A stretch of DNA of 64,000 nt from Sorghum bicolor (GCF_000003195.3 NW_018396398.1:873742-937741), one strand, 5' to 3'; counted from the first letter of the stretch, positions 1-13,947 are shown. Notes: generated by a model not told the origin, from the sequence alone. Numbers and translations: made by a program.

Positions 1-159
1 CTCAAGTGGAGGCTCGGTTTAGTCTGTTTGGAGATAGTGCTAATCTTGATGCAAGATAGGTGCACTGTTTGCATGGAAACATACCAAATGCGTTGGAAAA
101 TAATCTGGACGCACATGATGGAACTCCACAAATGACGTGTGTCGCAAAAAATCTTGCTT
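1..159 (-). repeat. Centromeric satellite, reverse orientation
   Basis: This piece reads as the reverse complement of the satellite filling the rest of the window. Reversed, it gives the familiar core 'gcacctatcttgcatcaag', followed by the start of a B monomer. It most resembles HOR monomer 9, marked by a 'catcatgtgcgtccag' variant. It carries several small insertions not seen in other copies, such as an extended T run, which look like uncorrected sequencing errors at a contig end. The orientation switch occurs across the adjacent gap. Confidence 0.85.
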
Positions 160-557
160 NNNNNNNNNNNNNNNNNNNNNNNNNNNNNNNNNNNNNNNNN
201 NNNNNNNNNNNNNNNNNNNNNNNNNNNNNNNNNNNNNNNNNNNNNNNNNNNNNNNNNNNNNNNNNNNNNNNNNNNNNNNNNNNNNNNNNNNNNNNNNNNN
301 NNNNNNNNNNNNNNNNNNNNNNNNNNNNNNNNNNNNNNNNNNNNNNNNNNNNNNNNNNNNNNNNNNNNNNNNNNNNNNNNNNNNNNNNNNNNNNNNNNNN
401 NNNNNNNNNNNNNNNNNNNNNNNNNNNNNNNNNNNNNNNNNNNNNNNNNNNNNNNNNNNNNNNNNNNNNNNNNNNNNNNNNNNNNNNNNNNNNNNNNNNN
501 NNNNNNNNNNNNNNNNNNNNNNNNNNNNNNNNNNNNNNNNNNNNNNNNNNNNNNNNN
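160..557. other. Assembly gap (398 N)
   Basis: An unbroken run of N separates reverse-oriented satellite on the left from forward-oriented satellite on the right. Nothing can be annotated inside it. The length is not a round number, so it may be an estimated gap size. Confidence 0.99.
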
Positions 558-3020
558 ACTATCTCCAACAGACCGAACCGAGCATCCACTTAAGCCCCTT
601 CACCTAGGAGTACCAACAAGTGCGTCCAAAATGGTTTCTTAAACTATGGTGCATTAGGTGCAAACTGTGTACCTATCTTGCACCGAAACTAACAATGTCT
701 CCAAATGGACCGAAGCGAGATTCCATATGACACACGTCATCAAGGAGTTCCATTGGGTGCATCCAAATTGATTTCCAAGCATATGGTATGTTCCATGCAA
801 AATCATGCACCTACATTGTATAAGGATTACCACTATCTCCAAACTGACCGAACCAAGCTTCTACTTGAGCCTCTTCACCCAGGAGTACGAAATAGTGCAT
901 CCAAAATAGACCAAACACGAGCTTTCACTTGAGCCTTTTATCTAGGAGTACCATGGGGTGCGTCCAAAATGGTTTCTTAGCCTATGCTGCATTATGTGCA
1001 AACTGTGCACCTATCTTGCATCGAAACTAACACTGTCTCCAAACAGACCGAAGCAAGATTTCGTATGACACACATCATCTAGGAGTTTTATCATGTGCGT
1101 CTAGATTGATTTCCAAGCATTTGATATGTTCCATGCAAACTGTGCACCTATCTTGCACCGAAACTAACAATGTCTCCAAATGCACCGAAGCGAGATTCCA
1201 TATGACACACGTCATCAAGGAGTTCCATCGGGTGCATCCAAATTAATTTCCAAGCATATGGTATGTTCCATGCAAAACGTGCACCTATCTTGCATCAAAA
1301 TTAGCACTATCTCCAAACAGACCGAACCGAGCTTCCACTTGAGCCTCTACATCTAGGAGTACAAACAGGTGTGTCAAAAATGGTTTCTTAGACTATGGTG
1401 CATTAAACACAAACTATGCACCTATCTTGCACCAAAACTAACATTGTCTCCAAACAGGCCGAAGCGAGATTCCATATGACACACGTCATCTAGGAGTTCC
1501 ATTGGGTGCGTCCAAATTGATTTCTGAACATATGTTACGTTCCATGCAGACCATGCAACTATCCTGCATCAAGATTAGCACTATCTCCAAGTAGACAAAA
1601 CTGAGCTTTCACTTGAGCCTTTTACCTAGGAGTACCATTGGGTGCGTCCAAAATGGTATCACTTGAGCCTCTTCATCTAGGTGTACAAACAGATGCGTCA
1701 AAAATGGTTTCTTAGACTATGGTGCATTAGGCACAAACTATGCACCTATCTTGCACCGAAACTAACATTGTCTCCAAACTAACATTGCGTCATCTAGGAG
1801 TTCCATTGGGAGCATCCAAATTGATTTCTTAACATATGTTACGTTCCATGCAAACTGTGCAACTGTCTTGCATCAAGATTAGCACTATATCCGAACAGAC
1901 CAAATTGATCCTCCACTTGAGCCTTTTACCTAGGAGTACCATCGGGTGCGTCCAAAGTGGTTTCTTAGCCTATGCTGCATTATGTGCAAACCTTGCACCT
2001 ATCTTGCACCGAAACTAACACTATCTCCAAATAGACGGAAGCAAGATTTTGTATGACACATGTCATCTTGGAGTTCCATCATGTGCGTCCAGATTGATTT
2101 CCAAGCATTTGGTATGTTCCATGCAAACCGTGCACCTATCATGCATCAAGATTAGCACTATCTCCAAACAGACCGAACCGAGCATCCACTTGAGCCCCTT
2201 CACCTAGGAGTACCAACAAGTGCATCCAAAATGGTTTCTTAGACTATGGTGCATTAGGTGCAAACAGTGCACCTATCTTGCACCGAAGCTAACAATGTCT
2301 CCAAATGGACCGAAGCGAGATTCCATATGACACACGTCATCAAGGAGTTCCACCGGGTGCATCCAAATTGATTTCCAAGCATATGGTATGTTCCATGCAA
2401 ACCATGCACCTACCTTGCATAAGGATTAGCACTATCTCCAAACTGACCGAACCAAGCTTCCACTTGAGCCTCTTCACCCAAGAGTACCAAACAGTGTGAC
2501 CAAAATGGTATGTTCCATTGGGTGCGTCCATATTGATTTCTAAGCATATGGTATGTTCCTTGCAAATCATGCACCAATCTTGCATCAAGATTAGCACTAT
2601 CTCCAAACAGATCAAACCGAGCTTCCACTTGAGCGTCCTCACCAAAGTACCAACAGGTGCTTCCAAAATGGTTTGTTAGTCTATGGTGCATTAGACGCAA
2701 ACCATGCACATATCTTGCACCGAAACTAACACTAATTCTAACATACCAAAGCGAGATTCCATATGACACACGTCATCAAGGAGTTCCATCGGGTGCATCC
2801 AAATTGATTTCCATGCATATGGTATGTTCCATGCAAACCGGGAACCTACCTTGCATCAAGATTAGCACTTCTCCAAACAGACCGAACCAAGCTTCCACTT
2901 GAGCCTCTTCATCTAGGAGTATAAACAGGTGCATCAAAAATGGTTTCTTAGACTGTGGTGCATTAGGCACAAACTATGCACCTATCTTGCACCGAAACTA
3001 ACATTGTCTCCAAACTGACC

Positions 3021-5204
3021 GAAGTGAGATTCCATATGACACACGTTATCTAGGAGTTCCATTGTGTGCGTCCAAATTGATTTCTTAACATATGGTACGT
3101 TCCATGCAAACTGTGCAACTATCTTGCATCAAGATTAGCACTATATCCGAACAGACCAAATCGAGCCTCCACTTGAGCCTCTTCAACTACGAGTACCATC
3201 GGGTGCGTCTAAAATGGTTTCTTAGCCTATGGTGCATTAGGCGTAAACCGTGCACATATCTTCTACCAAGCTAACACTGTCTCTAAACGAACCGAAGCAA
3301 GATTCCATATGACACACATCATCAAGGAGTTATATCAGGTGCGTCCTAATTGATTTCTGAGCATTTCGTATGTTCCATGCAAACGGTGCATCTATCTTGT
3401 ATCAAGATTAGCACTATCTCCAAACAGACCAAACCGAGCTTTCACTTGAGCCCCTTGACCTAAGAGTACCATCGGATGCATCCAAAATGGATTCATATCC
3501 TATGCTGCATTAGGTGCAAACCGTGCACCTATCTTGCACCGAAACTAACACTGTCTCTAAACGGACCGAAGTGAGATTCCATATGACACATGTCATCTAG
3601 GAGTTCCATCTTGTGCTTCCAAATTGATTTCTAAGCATGGTATGTTCCATGCAAATCGTGCACCTATCTTGCATCAAGATTAGCACTATCTCTAAACAGA
3701 CCGAAACGAGCCTCGACTTGATCCTCTTCACCTAGGAGTACCAAGAGGTGCTTCCAAAATGGTTTCTTAGACTTTGGTGCATTAGGCGCATACCGTGCAC
3801 ATATGTTGCACCGAAACTAATACTGTCTCTAAGCACACCAAAGCGAGATTCCATATGACACACGTCATCAAGGGGTTCTGTCAGGTGTGTCCAAATTAAT
3901 TTCTAAGCATATGGTACGTTCCATGCAGACCGTGTATCTCTCTTGCATCAAGATTAGCACTATCTCCAAATAAACCAAACCGAGCTTTCACTTGAGCCTT
4001 TTACCTAGGAGTACCATCGGGTGCGTCCAAAATGGTTTCTTAGCCTATGATGCATTATGTGCAAACCTTGCACCTATCTTGCACTGAAACAAAAAATGTC
4101 TCCAAACAGACCGAAGCAAGATTTCGTATGACACACGTCATCTAGGAGTTCCATCATGTGCGTCCAGATTGATTTCCAAGCATTTGGTATGTTCCATGCA
4201 AACCGTGCACCTGTCCTGCATCAAGATTAGCACTATCTCCATACAGATCGAACTGAGCATCCACTTGAGCCCCTTCACCTAGGAGTACCAACAAGTGTGT
4301 CCAAAAGGTTTCTTAGACTATGGTGTATTAGGTGCAAACTGTGCACCTATCTTGCACCGAAACTAACAATGTCTCCAAATGGACCGAAGCGAGATTCCAT
4401 ATGTCACACGTCATCAAGGAGTTTCGTCGGGTACATCCAACTTGATTTCCAAGCATATGGTATGTTCCATACAAACCATGCACATACCTTGCATAAGGAT
4501 TAGCAATATCTCCAAACTTGCCAAACCAAGCTTCCACCTGAGCCTCTTCACCCAAGAGTACCAAATAATGCGTCCAAAATGGTTTCTTAGACAATGGTGC
4601 ATTAGGCGCAAACTGTGCACCTATCTTGCACTAAAACTTAAAATGACTACAAGCGGACCGAAGCAAGATTCCATATGACACGTCATCTAGGAGTTCCATT
4701 GGGTGCGTCCAAATTGATTTCTAAGCATATGGTATGTTCCTTGCAAATCATGCACCTATCTTGCATCAAGATTAGCACTATCTCCAATCAGATCAAACCG
4801 AGCTTCCACTTGAGCCTCTTCACCGAAGTACCAACAGGTGCTTCCAAAATGGTTTCTTAGACTATTGTGCATTAGGCGCAAACCATGCACAGATCTTGCA
4901 CCAAAACTAACACTATTTCTAAACACAGACCAAAGCGAGATTTCATATGACACACGTCATCAAGGAGTTCCATCAGGTGCATCCAAATTGATTTCCAAGC
5001 ATATGGTATGTTCCATGCAAACCGTGCAAATATCTTGCATCAAGATTAGCAGTATCTCCAAACAGACCGAACCGAGCTTCCACTTGAGCCTCTCATCTAG
5101 GAGTACAAACAGGTGTGTCAAAAATGGTTTCTTAGACTATGGTGCATTAGGCACAAACTATGCACCTATCTTGCATCGAAACTAACATTGTCTCCAAATA
5201 GACC
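3021..5204 (+). repeat. Complete 16-monomer higher-order repeat unit
   Basis: This stretch holds all 16 monomer variants once before the series restarts. Useful marks in order are: m1 'ttcttaacatatgg' with 'gcaactatc'; m2 'caactacgag' and 'atcttctacc'; m3 'gagttatatcagg'; m4 'ttgaccta' with 'tatcctatg'; m5 'acatgtcatc'; m6 'gactttggtgc'; m7 'aaattaatttc'; m8 'ttttacctagg'; m9 'catcatgtgcg'; m10 'accaacaagtg'; m11 'ttgcataagg'; m12 'actaaaactta'; m13 'gttccttgcaaatc'; m14 'caccgaagtacc'; m15 'ggagttccatcaggtgc'; m16 'gtacaaacagg'. The next m1 begins at 5205. Length is 2184 bp, about 16 x 136.5. Confidence 0.85.
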
Positions 5205-5572
5205 AAAGCGAGATTCCATATGACACACATCATCTAGGAGTTCCATTGGGTGCGTCCAAATTGATTTCTTAACATATGGTACGTTCCATGCAAACTGTGC
5301 AACTATCTTTCATCAAGATTAGCACTATATCTGAATAGACCAAATCGAGCCTCCACTTGAGCCTCTTCAACTACAAGTACCATCGGCTGCATCTAAAATG
5401 GTTTCTTAGCCTATGGTGCATTAGGCGTAAACCATTCACATATCTTCTACCAAAACTAACACTGTCTCTAAACGAACCGAACCAAGATTCCATATGACAA
5501 ACATCATCAAGGAGTTATATCAGGTGCGTCCTAATTGATTTCTGAGCATATCGTATGTTCCATGCAAAGCGT

Positions 5573-7450
5573 GCATCTATCTTGCATCAAGAGCAGCACT
5601 ATCCCCAAAACAGACCAAACTGAGCTTTCACTTGAGCCCCTTGACCTAGGAGTACCATCGGGTGCGTCCAAAATGGTTTCTTATCCTATGGTGCATTAGG
5701 TGCAAACCGTGCACCTATCTTGCACTGAAACTAACACTGTCTCTAAAAGGACCGAAGTGAGATTCCAAATGACATATGTCATCTAGGAGCTCCATCTGGT
5801 GCGTCCAAATTGATTTCTGAGCATATGGTATGTTCCATGCAAATCGTGCACCTATCTTGCATCAAGATTAGCACTATCACTAAACAGACCGAACCGAGCC
5901 TCCACTTGAGCCCCTTCACCTAGGAGTACCAACAAGTGCGTCTAAAATGGTTTCTTAGACTGTGGTGCATTAGGTGCAAACTATGCACCTATCTTGCACC
6001 GAAACTTACAATGTCTCCAAAAGGACCGAAGCGAGATTTCATATGACACACGTCATCAAGGAGTTCCATTGGGTGCATCCAAATTGATTTCCAAGCATAT
6101 GGCATGTTCGATGCAAACCATGCATTAGCACTATCTCCAAACTGAACGAACCAAGCTTCCACTAGAGCCTCTTCACCGAAGTACCAACAGGTGCTTCCAC
6201 TTGCATCAAGAGTAGCACTATCTCCGAACAGATCAAACCGAGCTTCCACTTGAGCCTCTTCACCGAAGTACCAACAGGTGCTTTCAAAATGGTTTCTTAG
6301 ACTATGGTGCATTAGGCGCAAACCTTGCACATATCTTGCACCGAAACTAACACTGTTTCTAAACTGACCAAAGCGAGATTCCAAATGACACACATCATAA
6401 AAGGACGGGTGCATCCAAATTGATTTCCAAGCATATGGTATGTTCTATGCAAACCGTGCACCTATTTTGCATCAAGGTTAGGACTATCTCCAAACATACC
6501 GAACCGAGCTTCCACTTGAGCCTCTTCATCTAGGAGTACAAACAGGTGCGTCCAAAATGGTTTCTTAGACTATGGTGCATTAGGCACAAACTATGCACCT
6601 ATCTTGCACTGAAACTAACATTGTCTCCAAACAAACAGAAGCGAGATTCCATATGACACACGTCATCTAGGAGTTCCATTGGGTGCGTTCAAATTGATTT
6701 CTTAGACTATGGTACGTTCCATGCAAACTTTGCAACTATCTTGCATCAAGATTAGCACTATATACAAAGAGACCAAATCGAGCCTCCAGTTAAGCCTCTT
6801 CAACTACGAGTACTATCGGATGCGTCTAAAATGGTTTCTTAGCCTATGGTGCATTAGGCGTAAATCGTGCACTTATCTTCTACCAAAACTAACATTGTCT
6901 CTAAACCAACCGAAGCAAGATTCCATATGACACACATCATCAAGGAGTTATATCAGGTGCGTCCAAATTGATTTCTAAGCATATCGTTTGTTCCATGCAA
7001 ACCGTGCATTTATCATGCATCAAGATTAGCACTATCTCCAAGAAGACCAAACCGAGCTTTCACTTGAGCCCCTTGACCTAGGAGTACCATCCGGTGCGTC
7101 CAAAATGGTTTCTTATCCTATGGTGCATTTGGTGCAAACCGTGCACCTATCTTGCACCGAAACTAACACTGTCTCTAAACGGACCGAAGGGAGATTCCAT
7201 ATGACACATGTCATCTAGGAGTTCCATCTGGTGCGTCCAAATTAATTTTTGAGCATATGGTATGTTCCATGCAAATCGTACACCTATCTTGCATCAAGAT
7301 TAGCACTATCTCTAAAGAGACCGAACCGAGCCTCCACAAGAGCCTCTTCACCAAGGAGTACCAACAGGTGCTTCCAAAATGGTTTCTTAGACTTTGGTGC
7401 ATTAGGCGCAAACCATGCACATATCTTGCACCAAAACTAACACTATTTCT
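5573..7450 (+). repeat. Duplicated satellite block, copy 1 of 3
   Basis: This block matches 12070-13947 at a constant offset of about 6497 bp, and its first part also matches 18902-19763. Shared rare marks include 'atcaagagcagcactatccc', 'ggagctccatctgg', and two severely shortened monomers back to back near 6117-6205 ('ccatgcattagcac' and 'gcttccacttgcatcaag'). Identical private rearrangements show that these are copies of one block and not just similar satellite. Confidence 0.75.
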
Positions 7451-8116
7451 AAACAGACCAAAGCAAGATTCCATATGACACACGTCATCAAGGAGTTCCA
7501 TCGGGTGCGTCCAAATTGATTTCCAAGCATATGGTATGTTCCATGCAAACCGTGCACCTATCTTGCATCAAGATTAGCACTATCTCCAAACAGACCAAAC
7601 CAAGCTTCCACTTGAGCCTCTTCATCCAGGAGTACAAACAGGTGCGTCAAAAATGGTTTCTTAGACTATGGTGCATAAGGCACAAACTGTGCACCTATCT
7701 TGCACCGAAACTAACATTGTCTCCAAACAGACCGAAGCGAGATTCCATATGACACACGTCATCTAGGAGTTCAATTGGGTGCGTCCAAATTGATTTCTTA
7801 ACATATGGTATGTTCCATGCAAACTGTGCAACTATCTTGCATCAAGATTAGCACTATATCCGAACAGACCAAATCGAGCCTCCACTCAAGCCTCTTCAAC
7901 TACGAGTACCATCTGGTGTGTCTAAAATGGTTTCTTAGCCTATGCTGCATTAGGCGTAAACCGTGCACATATCTTCTACCAAAACTAACACTGTCTCTAA
8001 ATGAACCGAAGCAAGATTCCATATGACACACATCATCAAGGAGTTATATCAGGTGCGTCCTAATTGATCTCTGAGCATATCATATGTTCCATGCAAACTG
8101 TGCATCTACCTTGCAT

Positions 8117-11100
8117 TGGGTGTGTCCAAAATGGTTTCTTATCCTATGGTGCATTAGGTGCAAACCGTGCACTTATCTTGCACCGAAACTAACATTGTCT
8201 TCAAATAGACCGAAGCGTGATTCCATATGACACACGTCATATAGGAGTTCCATTGGGTGCGTCCAAATTGATTTCTTAATATATGGTACGTTCCATGCAA
8301 ACCGTGCACTTATCTTGCATCAAGATTAGCACTGTCTCCCAACAAACCGAACCGAGCCTCCACTTGAGCATCTTCACCTAGGAGTACCAATAGGTGCTTC
8401 CAAAATAGTTTCTTAGACTTTGGTGCATTAGGCGCAAACCGTGCACATATCTTGCACCAAAACTAATACTATCTCTAAGCACACCAAAGCGAGATTCCAT
8501 ATGACACACGTCGACAAGGAGTTCTATCGGGTGTATCCAAATTAATTTCTATGCATATGGTACGTTCCAAGCAGACCGTGCATCTATCTTGCATCAAGAT
8601 TAGCACTATCTCCAAATAGACAAAACCAAGCTTTCACTTGAGCCTTTTACCTAGGAGTACCATCGGTTGCGTCCAAAATGGTTTCTTAGCCTATGCTGCA
8701 TTATGTGCAAACATTGCACCTATCTTGCACTAAAACTAACACTGTCTCCAAACAGACTGAAGCAAGATTTTGTATGACACACGTCATCTAGGAGTTCCAT
8801 CATGTGCGTCGAGATTGATTTCCAAACATTTGGTATGTTCCATGCAAATCATGCACCTATCTTGCATCAAGATTATCACTATCTCCAAACAGATCGAACC
8901 GAGCATTCACTTGAGCCCCTTCACCTAGGAGTACCAACAAGTGCATCCAAAATGGTTTCTTAGACTACAGTGCATTAGGTGCAAACTGTGCACCTATCTT
9001 GCACCGAAACTAACAATGTCTCCAAATGGACCGAAGCGAAATTCCATATGACACACGTCATGAAGGAGTTCCAGCGAGTGCATCCAAATTGATTTCCAAG
9101 CATATGGTATGTTCCATGCAAACCATGAACCTACCTTGCATAAGGATTAGGACTATCTCCAAACTGACCGAACCAAGCTCCCACTTGAGCCTCTTCACCC
9201 AGGAGTACCAAATAGTGCGTCCAAAATGGTTTCTTAGACTATGGCGCATTAGGCGCAAACTGTGCACCTATCTTGCACTAAAACTTACAATATCTACAAA
9301 CGGACCGAAGCAAGATTCCATATGACACACGTCATCTAGGAGTTCCATTGGGTGCGTCCAAATTGATTTCTAAGCATATGGTATGTTCCTTGCAAATCAT
9401 GCACCTATCTTGCATCAAGATTAGCACTATCTCCAAACAGATCAAACCGAGCTTCCACTTGAGCCTCTTCACTGAAGTACCAACAAGTGCTTCCAAAGTG
9501 CATTAGGCGCAAACCATGCACATATCTTGCATCGACGCAAACCATGCACATATCTTGCACCGCAACTAACAAAGTTTCTAAACAGACCGAAGCGAGATTC
9601 CATATGACACACGTCATCAAGGAGTTCCATCGGGTGCATCCAAATTGATTTCCAAGCATATGGTTTGTTCCATGCAAACCGTGCACCTATCTTGCATCAA
9701 GATTAGCACTATCTCCAAACAGTCCAAACCGAGCTTCCAATTGAGCCTCTTCATCTAGGAGTACAAACAGGTGCGTCCAAAATGGTTTCTTAGACTATAG
9801 TGCATTAGGGACAAACTATGCACCTATCTTGCACCGAAACTAATATTGCCTCTAAACAGACCGAAGTGAGACTCCATATGACACACGTCATATAGGAGTT
9901 CCATTGGGTGCGTCCAAATTGATTTCTTAACATATGGTACGTTCCATGCAAACTGTGCAACTATCTTGCATCAAGATTAGCACTATATCCGAACTGACCA
10001 AATCAAGCCTCCACTTGAGCCTCTTCAACTACGAGTACCATCGGGTGCATCTAAAATGGTTTCTTAGCCTATGGTGCATATGACGTAAACCGTGCACATA
10101 TCTTCTACCAAAACTAACACTGTCTCTAAACGAACCGAAGCAAGACTCCATATGACACACATCATCAAGGAGTTATATCAGGTGCGTCCTAATTGATTTC
10201 TGAGCATATCGTATATTCCATGCAAGCCGTGCATCTATCTTGCATCAAGATTAGCACTATCTTCAAACAGACTAAACCGAGCTTTCACTCGAGACCCTTA
10301 ACCGAGGAGTACTATCGGGTGCGTCCAAAATGGTTTCTTATCCTATGGTTCAATAGGTGTAAACCGTGCACCTATCTTGCACCGAAACTAACACTGTCTC
10401 TAAACTAAGCATATGGTATGTTCCATGCAGACCGTGCATCTATCTTGCATGAAGACTAGCACTATCTCCAAATAGACCAAACCGAGCTTTCACATGAGCC
10501 TTTTACCTAGGAGTACCATCGGGTGTGTCCAAAATGGTTTCTTAGCCTATGCTGCATTATGTGCAAATCTTGCACCTATCTTGCACCGAAACTAACACTG
10601 TCTCCAAACATACCGAAGCAAGATTTCGTATGACACACGTCATCTAGGAGTTCCATCATCTGCGTCCAGATTGATTTCCACGCATTTGGTATGATCCATG
10701 CAAACAGTGCACCTATCTTGCATCCAGATTAGCACTATCTCCAAACAGACCGAACCAAGCCTCCACTTGAGCCTCTTCACCTAGGAGTACCAACATGTAC
10801 TTCCAAAATGGTTTCTTAGACTTTGGTGCATTGTTCGCAAACCATGTACATATCTTGCACCAAAACTAATACTGTCTCTAAGCACACCAAAGCGAGATTC
10901 CATATGACACACGTCATCAAGGAGTTCTGTCGGGTGCATCCAAATTGGTTTCCAAGCATATGGTATGTTCCATGCAAACCAGGCACCTACCTTGCATGGA
11001 TTAGCACTATCTCCAAACTGACCAAACCAAGCTTCTACTTGAGCCTCTTCACCTAGGAGTTCCAAATAGTGCATCCAAAATGGTTTCTTAGACTATGGTG

Positions 11101-11885
11101 CATTAGGCACAAACTGTGCACCTATCTTGCACTAAAACTTACAATGTCTACAAACAGACCGAAGCAAGATTCCATATGACACAAGTCATCTAGGAGTTCC
11201 ATTGGGTGCGTCCAAATTGATTTCTAAGCATATGGTATGTTCATTGCAAATCATGCACCTATCTTGCATCAAGATTAGCACTATCTCCAAAATAGATCAA
11301 ACTAAGCTTCCACTTGAGCCTCTTCACCGAAGTACCAATAGGTGCTTCCAAAATGGTTTCTTTAGACTATGGTGCACTAGGCGCAAACCATGCACATATC
11401 TTGCACCAAAACTAACACTATTTCTAAATAGACCAAAGCGAGGTTCCATATGACACGTCATCAAGGAGTTCTATTGGGTGCATCCAAATTGATTTCTAAG
11501 CATATGGTATGTTCCATGCAAACGGTGCACCTATCTTGCATCACGGTTAGCACTATCTCCAAACAGATCGAACCGAGCTTCCACTTGAGCCTCTTCATCT
11601 AGGAGTACAAACATGTGTGTCAAAAATGGTTTCTTAGACTATGGTGCATTAGGCACAAACTATGCACCTATCTTGCCCGAAAACTAACATTGTCTCCAAA
11701 CAGACCGAAGCGAGATTCCATATGACACACATCATCTAGGAGTTCCATTGGGTGCGTCCAAATTGATTTCTTAACATATGGTACGTCCTATGCAAACTGT
11801 GCAACTATCTTGCATCAAGATTAGCACTATATCCGAACAGACCAAATCGAGCCTCCACTTGAGCCTCTTCAACTACGAGTACCAT
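8117..11885 (+). repeat. Large satellite duplication, copy 1
   Basis: Matches 15220-18715. The offset is 7103 bp up to about 9530 and 6830 bp after it, a difference of one dimer lost from the second copy. Shared private marks include 'accgaagcgtgattcc', 'cacgtcgacaaggag', and a fused monomer at 10405 where 'tctctaaac' runs directly into 'taagcatatgg'. The match continues beyond 11885 into the three-copy block. Confidence 0.75.
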
Positions 11886-12069
11886 CAGGTGCGTCATCGT
11901 TTCTTAGCCTATGGTGCATTAGGCGTAAACCGTGCACATATCTTCTACCAAAACTAACACTGTCTCTAAACGAACCGAAGCAAGATTCCATATGACACAC
12001 ATCATCAAGGAGTTATATCAGGTGCGTCCTAATTGATTTCTAAGCATATCGTACGTTCCATGCAATCCG

Positions 12070-13947
12070 TGCATCTATCTTGCATCAAGAGCAGCACTAT
12101 CCCCAAAACAGACCAAACTGAGCTTTCACTTGAGCCCCTTGACCTAGGAGTACCATCGGGTGCGTCCAAAATGGTTTCTTATCCTATGGTGCATTAGGTG
12201 CAAACCGTGCACCTATCTTGCACTGAAACTAACATTGTCTCTAAAAGGACCGAAGTGAGATTCGAAATGACATATGTCATCTAGGAGCTCCATCTGGTGC
12301 ATCCAAATTGATTTCTGAGCATATGGTATGTTCCATGCAAATCGTGCACCTATCTTGCATCAAGATTAGCACTATCTCTAAACAGACCGAACCGAGCCTC
12401 CACTTGAGCCCCTTCACCTAGGAGTACCAACAAGTGCGTCCAAAATGGTTTCTTAGACTGTGGTGCATTAGGTGCAAACTATGCACCTATCTTGCACCGA
12501 AACTTACAATGTCTTCAATAGGACTGAAGCGAGATTCCATATGACACACGTCATCAAGGAGTTCCATCGGGTGCATCCAAATTGATTTCCAAGCATATGG
12601 CATGTTCCATGCAAACCATGCATTAGCACTATCTCCAAACTGAACGAACCAAGCTTCCACTAGAGCCTCTTCACCGAAGTACCAACAGGTGCTTCCACTT
12701 GCATCAAGAGTAGCACTATCTCCAAACAGATCAAACCGAGCTTCCACTTGAGCCTCTTCACCGAAGTACCAACAGGTGCTTCCAAAATGGTTTCTTAGAC
12801 TACGGTGCATTAGGCGCAAACCTTGCACATATCTTGCACCGAAACTAACACTGTTTCTAAACTGACCAAAGCGAGATTCCATATGACACACATCATAAAG
12901 GACGGGTGCATCCAAATTGATTTCCAAGCATATGATATGTTCTATGCAAACCGTGCACCTATTTTGCATCAAGGTGAGCACTATCTCCAAACAGACCGAA
13001 CCGAGCTTCCACCTGAGCCTCTTCATCTAGGAGTACAAACAGGTGCGTCCAAAATGGTTTCTTAGACTATGGTGCATTAGGCACAAACTATGCACCTATC
13101 TTGCACCGAAACTAACATTGTCTCCAAACAAACCAAAGCGAGATTCCATATGACACACGTCATCTAGGAGTTCCATTGGGTGCGTCCAAATTGATTTCTT
13201 AGACTATGGTACGTTCCATGCAAACTTTGCAACTATCTTGCATCAAGATTAGCACTATATACAAAGAGACCAAATCGAGCCTCCAGTTGAGCCTCTTCAA
13301 CTACGAGTACTATCGGATGCGTCTAAAATGGTTTCTTAGCCTATCGTGCATTAGGCGTAAATCGTGCACTTATCTTCTACCAAAACTAACATTGTCTCTA
13401 AACGAACCGAAGCAAGATTCCATATGACACACATCATCAAGGAGTTATATCAGGTGCATCCAAATTGATTTCTAAGCATATCGTATGTTCCATGCAAACC
13501 GTGCATCTATCATGCATCAAGATTAACACTATCTCCAAGAAGACCAAACCGAGCTTTCACTTGAGCCCCTTGACCTAGGAGTACCATCGGGTGCGTCCAA
13601 AATGGTTTCTTATCCTATGGCGCATTTGGTGCAAACCATGCACCTATCTTGCACTCAAACTAACACTGTCTCTAAACGGACCGAAGGGAGATTCCATATG
13701 ACATATGTCATCTAGGAGTTCCATCTAGTGCGTCCAAATTGATTTCTGAGCATATGGTATGTTCCATGCAAATCGTACACCTATCTTGCATCAAGATTAG
13801 CACTATCTCTAAAGAGACCGAACCGAGCCTCCACATGAGCCTCTTCACGTAGGAGTACCAACAGGTGCTTCTAAAATGGTTTCTTAGACTTTGGTGCATT
13901 AGGCGCAAACCATGCACATATCTTGCACCGAAACTAACACTATTTCT
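12070..13947 (+). repeat. Duplicated satellite block, copy 2 of 3
   Basis: Second copy of the block at 5573-7450. It keeps the 'gagcagcactatccc' mark at its start, the 'gagctccatctgg' mark near 12286, and both shortened monomers near 12615-12700. Agreement continues past the part kept in the third copy, through the 'aggacgggtgcatc' variant near 12900. Confidence 0.75.

Noticed and set aside
12487..13026. Reading frames of 60-180 codons throughout the satellite on both strands
   Set aside because: They recur with every dimer, show the same peptide words in many copies, and follow from few stops in a 137-bp repeat. No domain, no codon signal, no conserved start.
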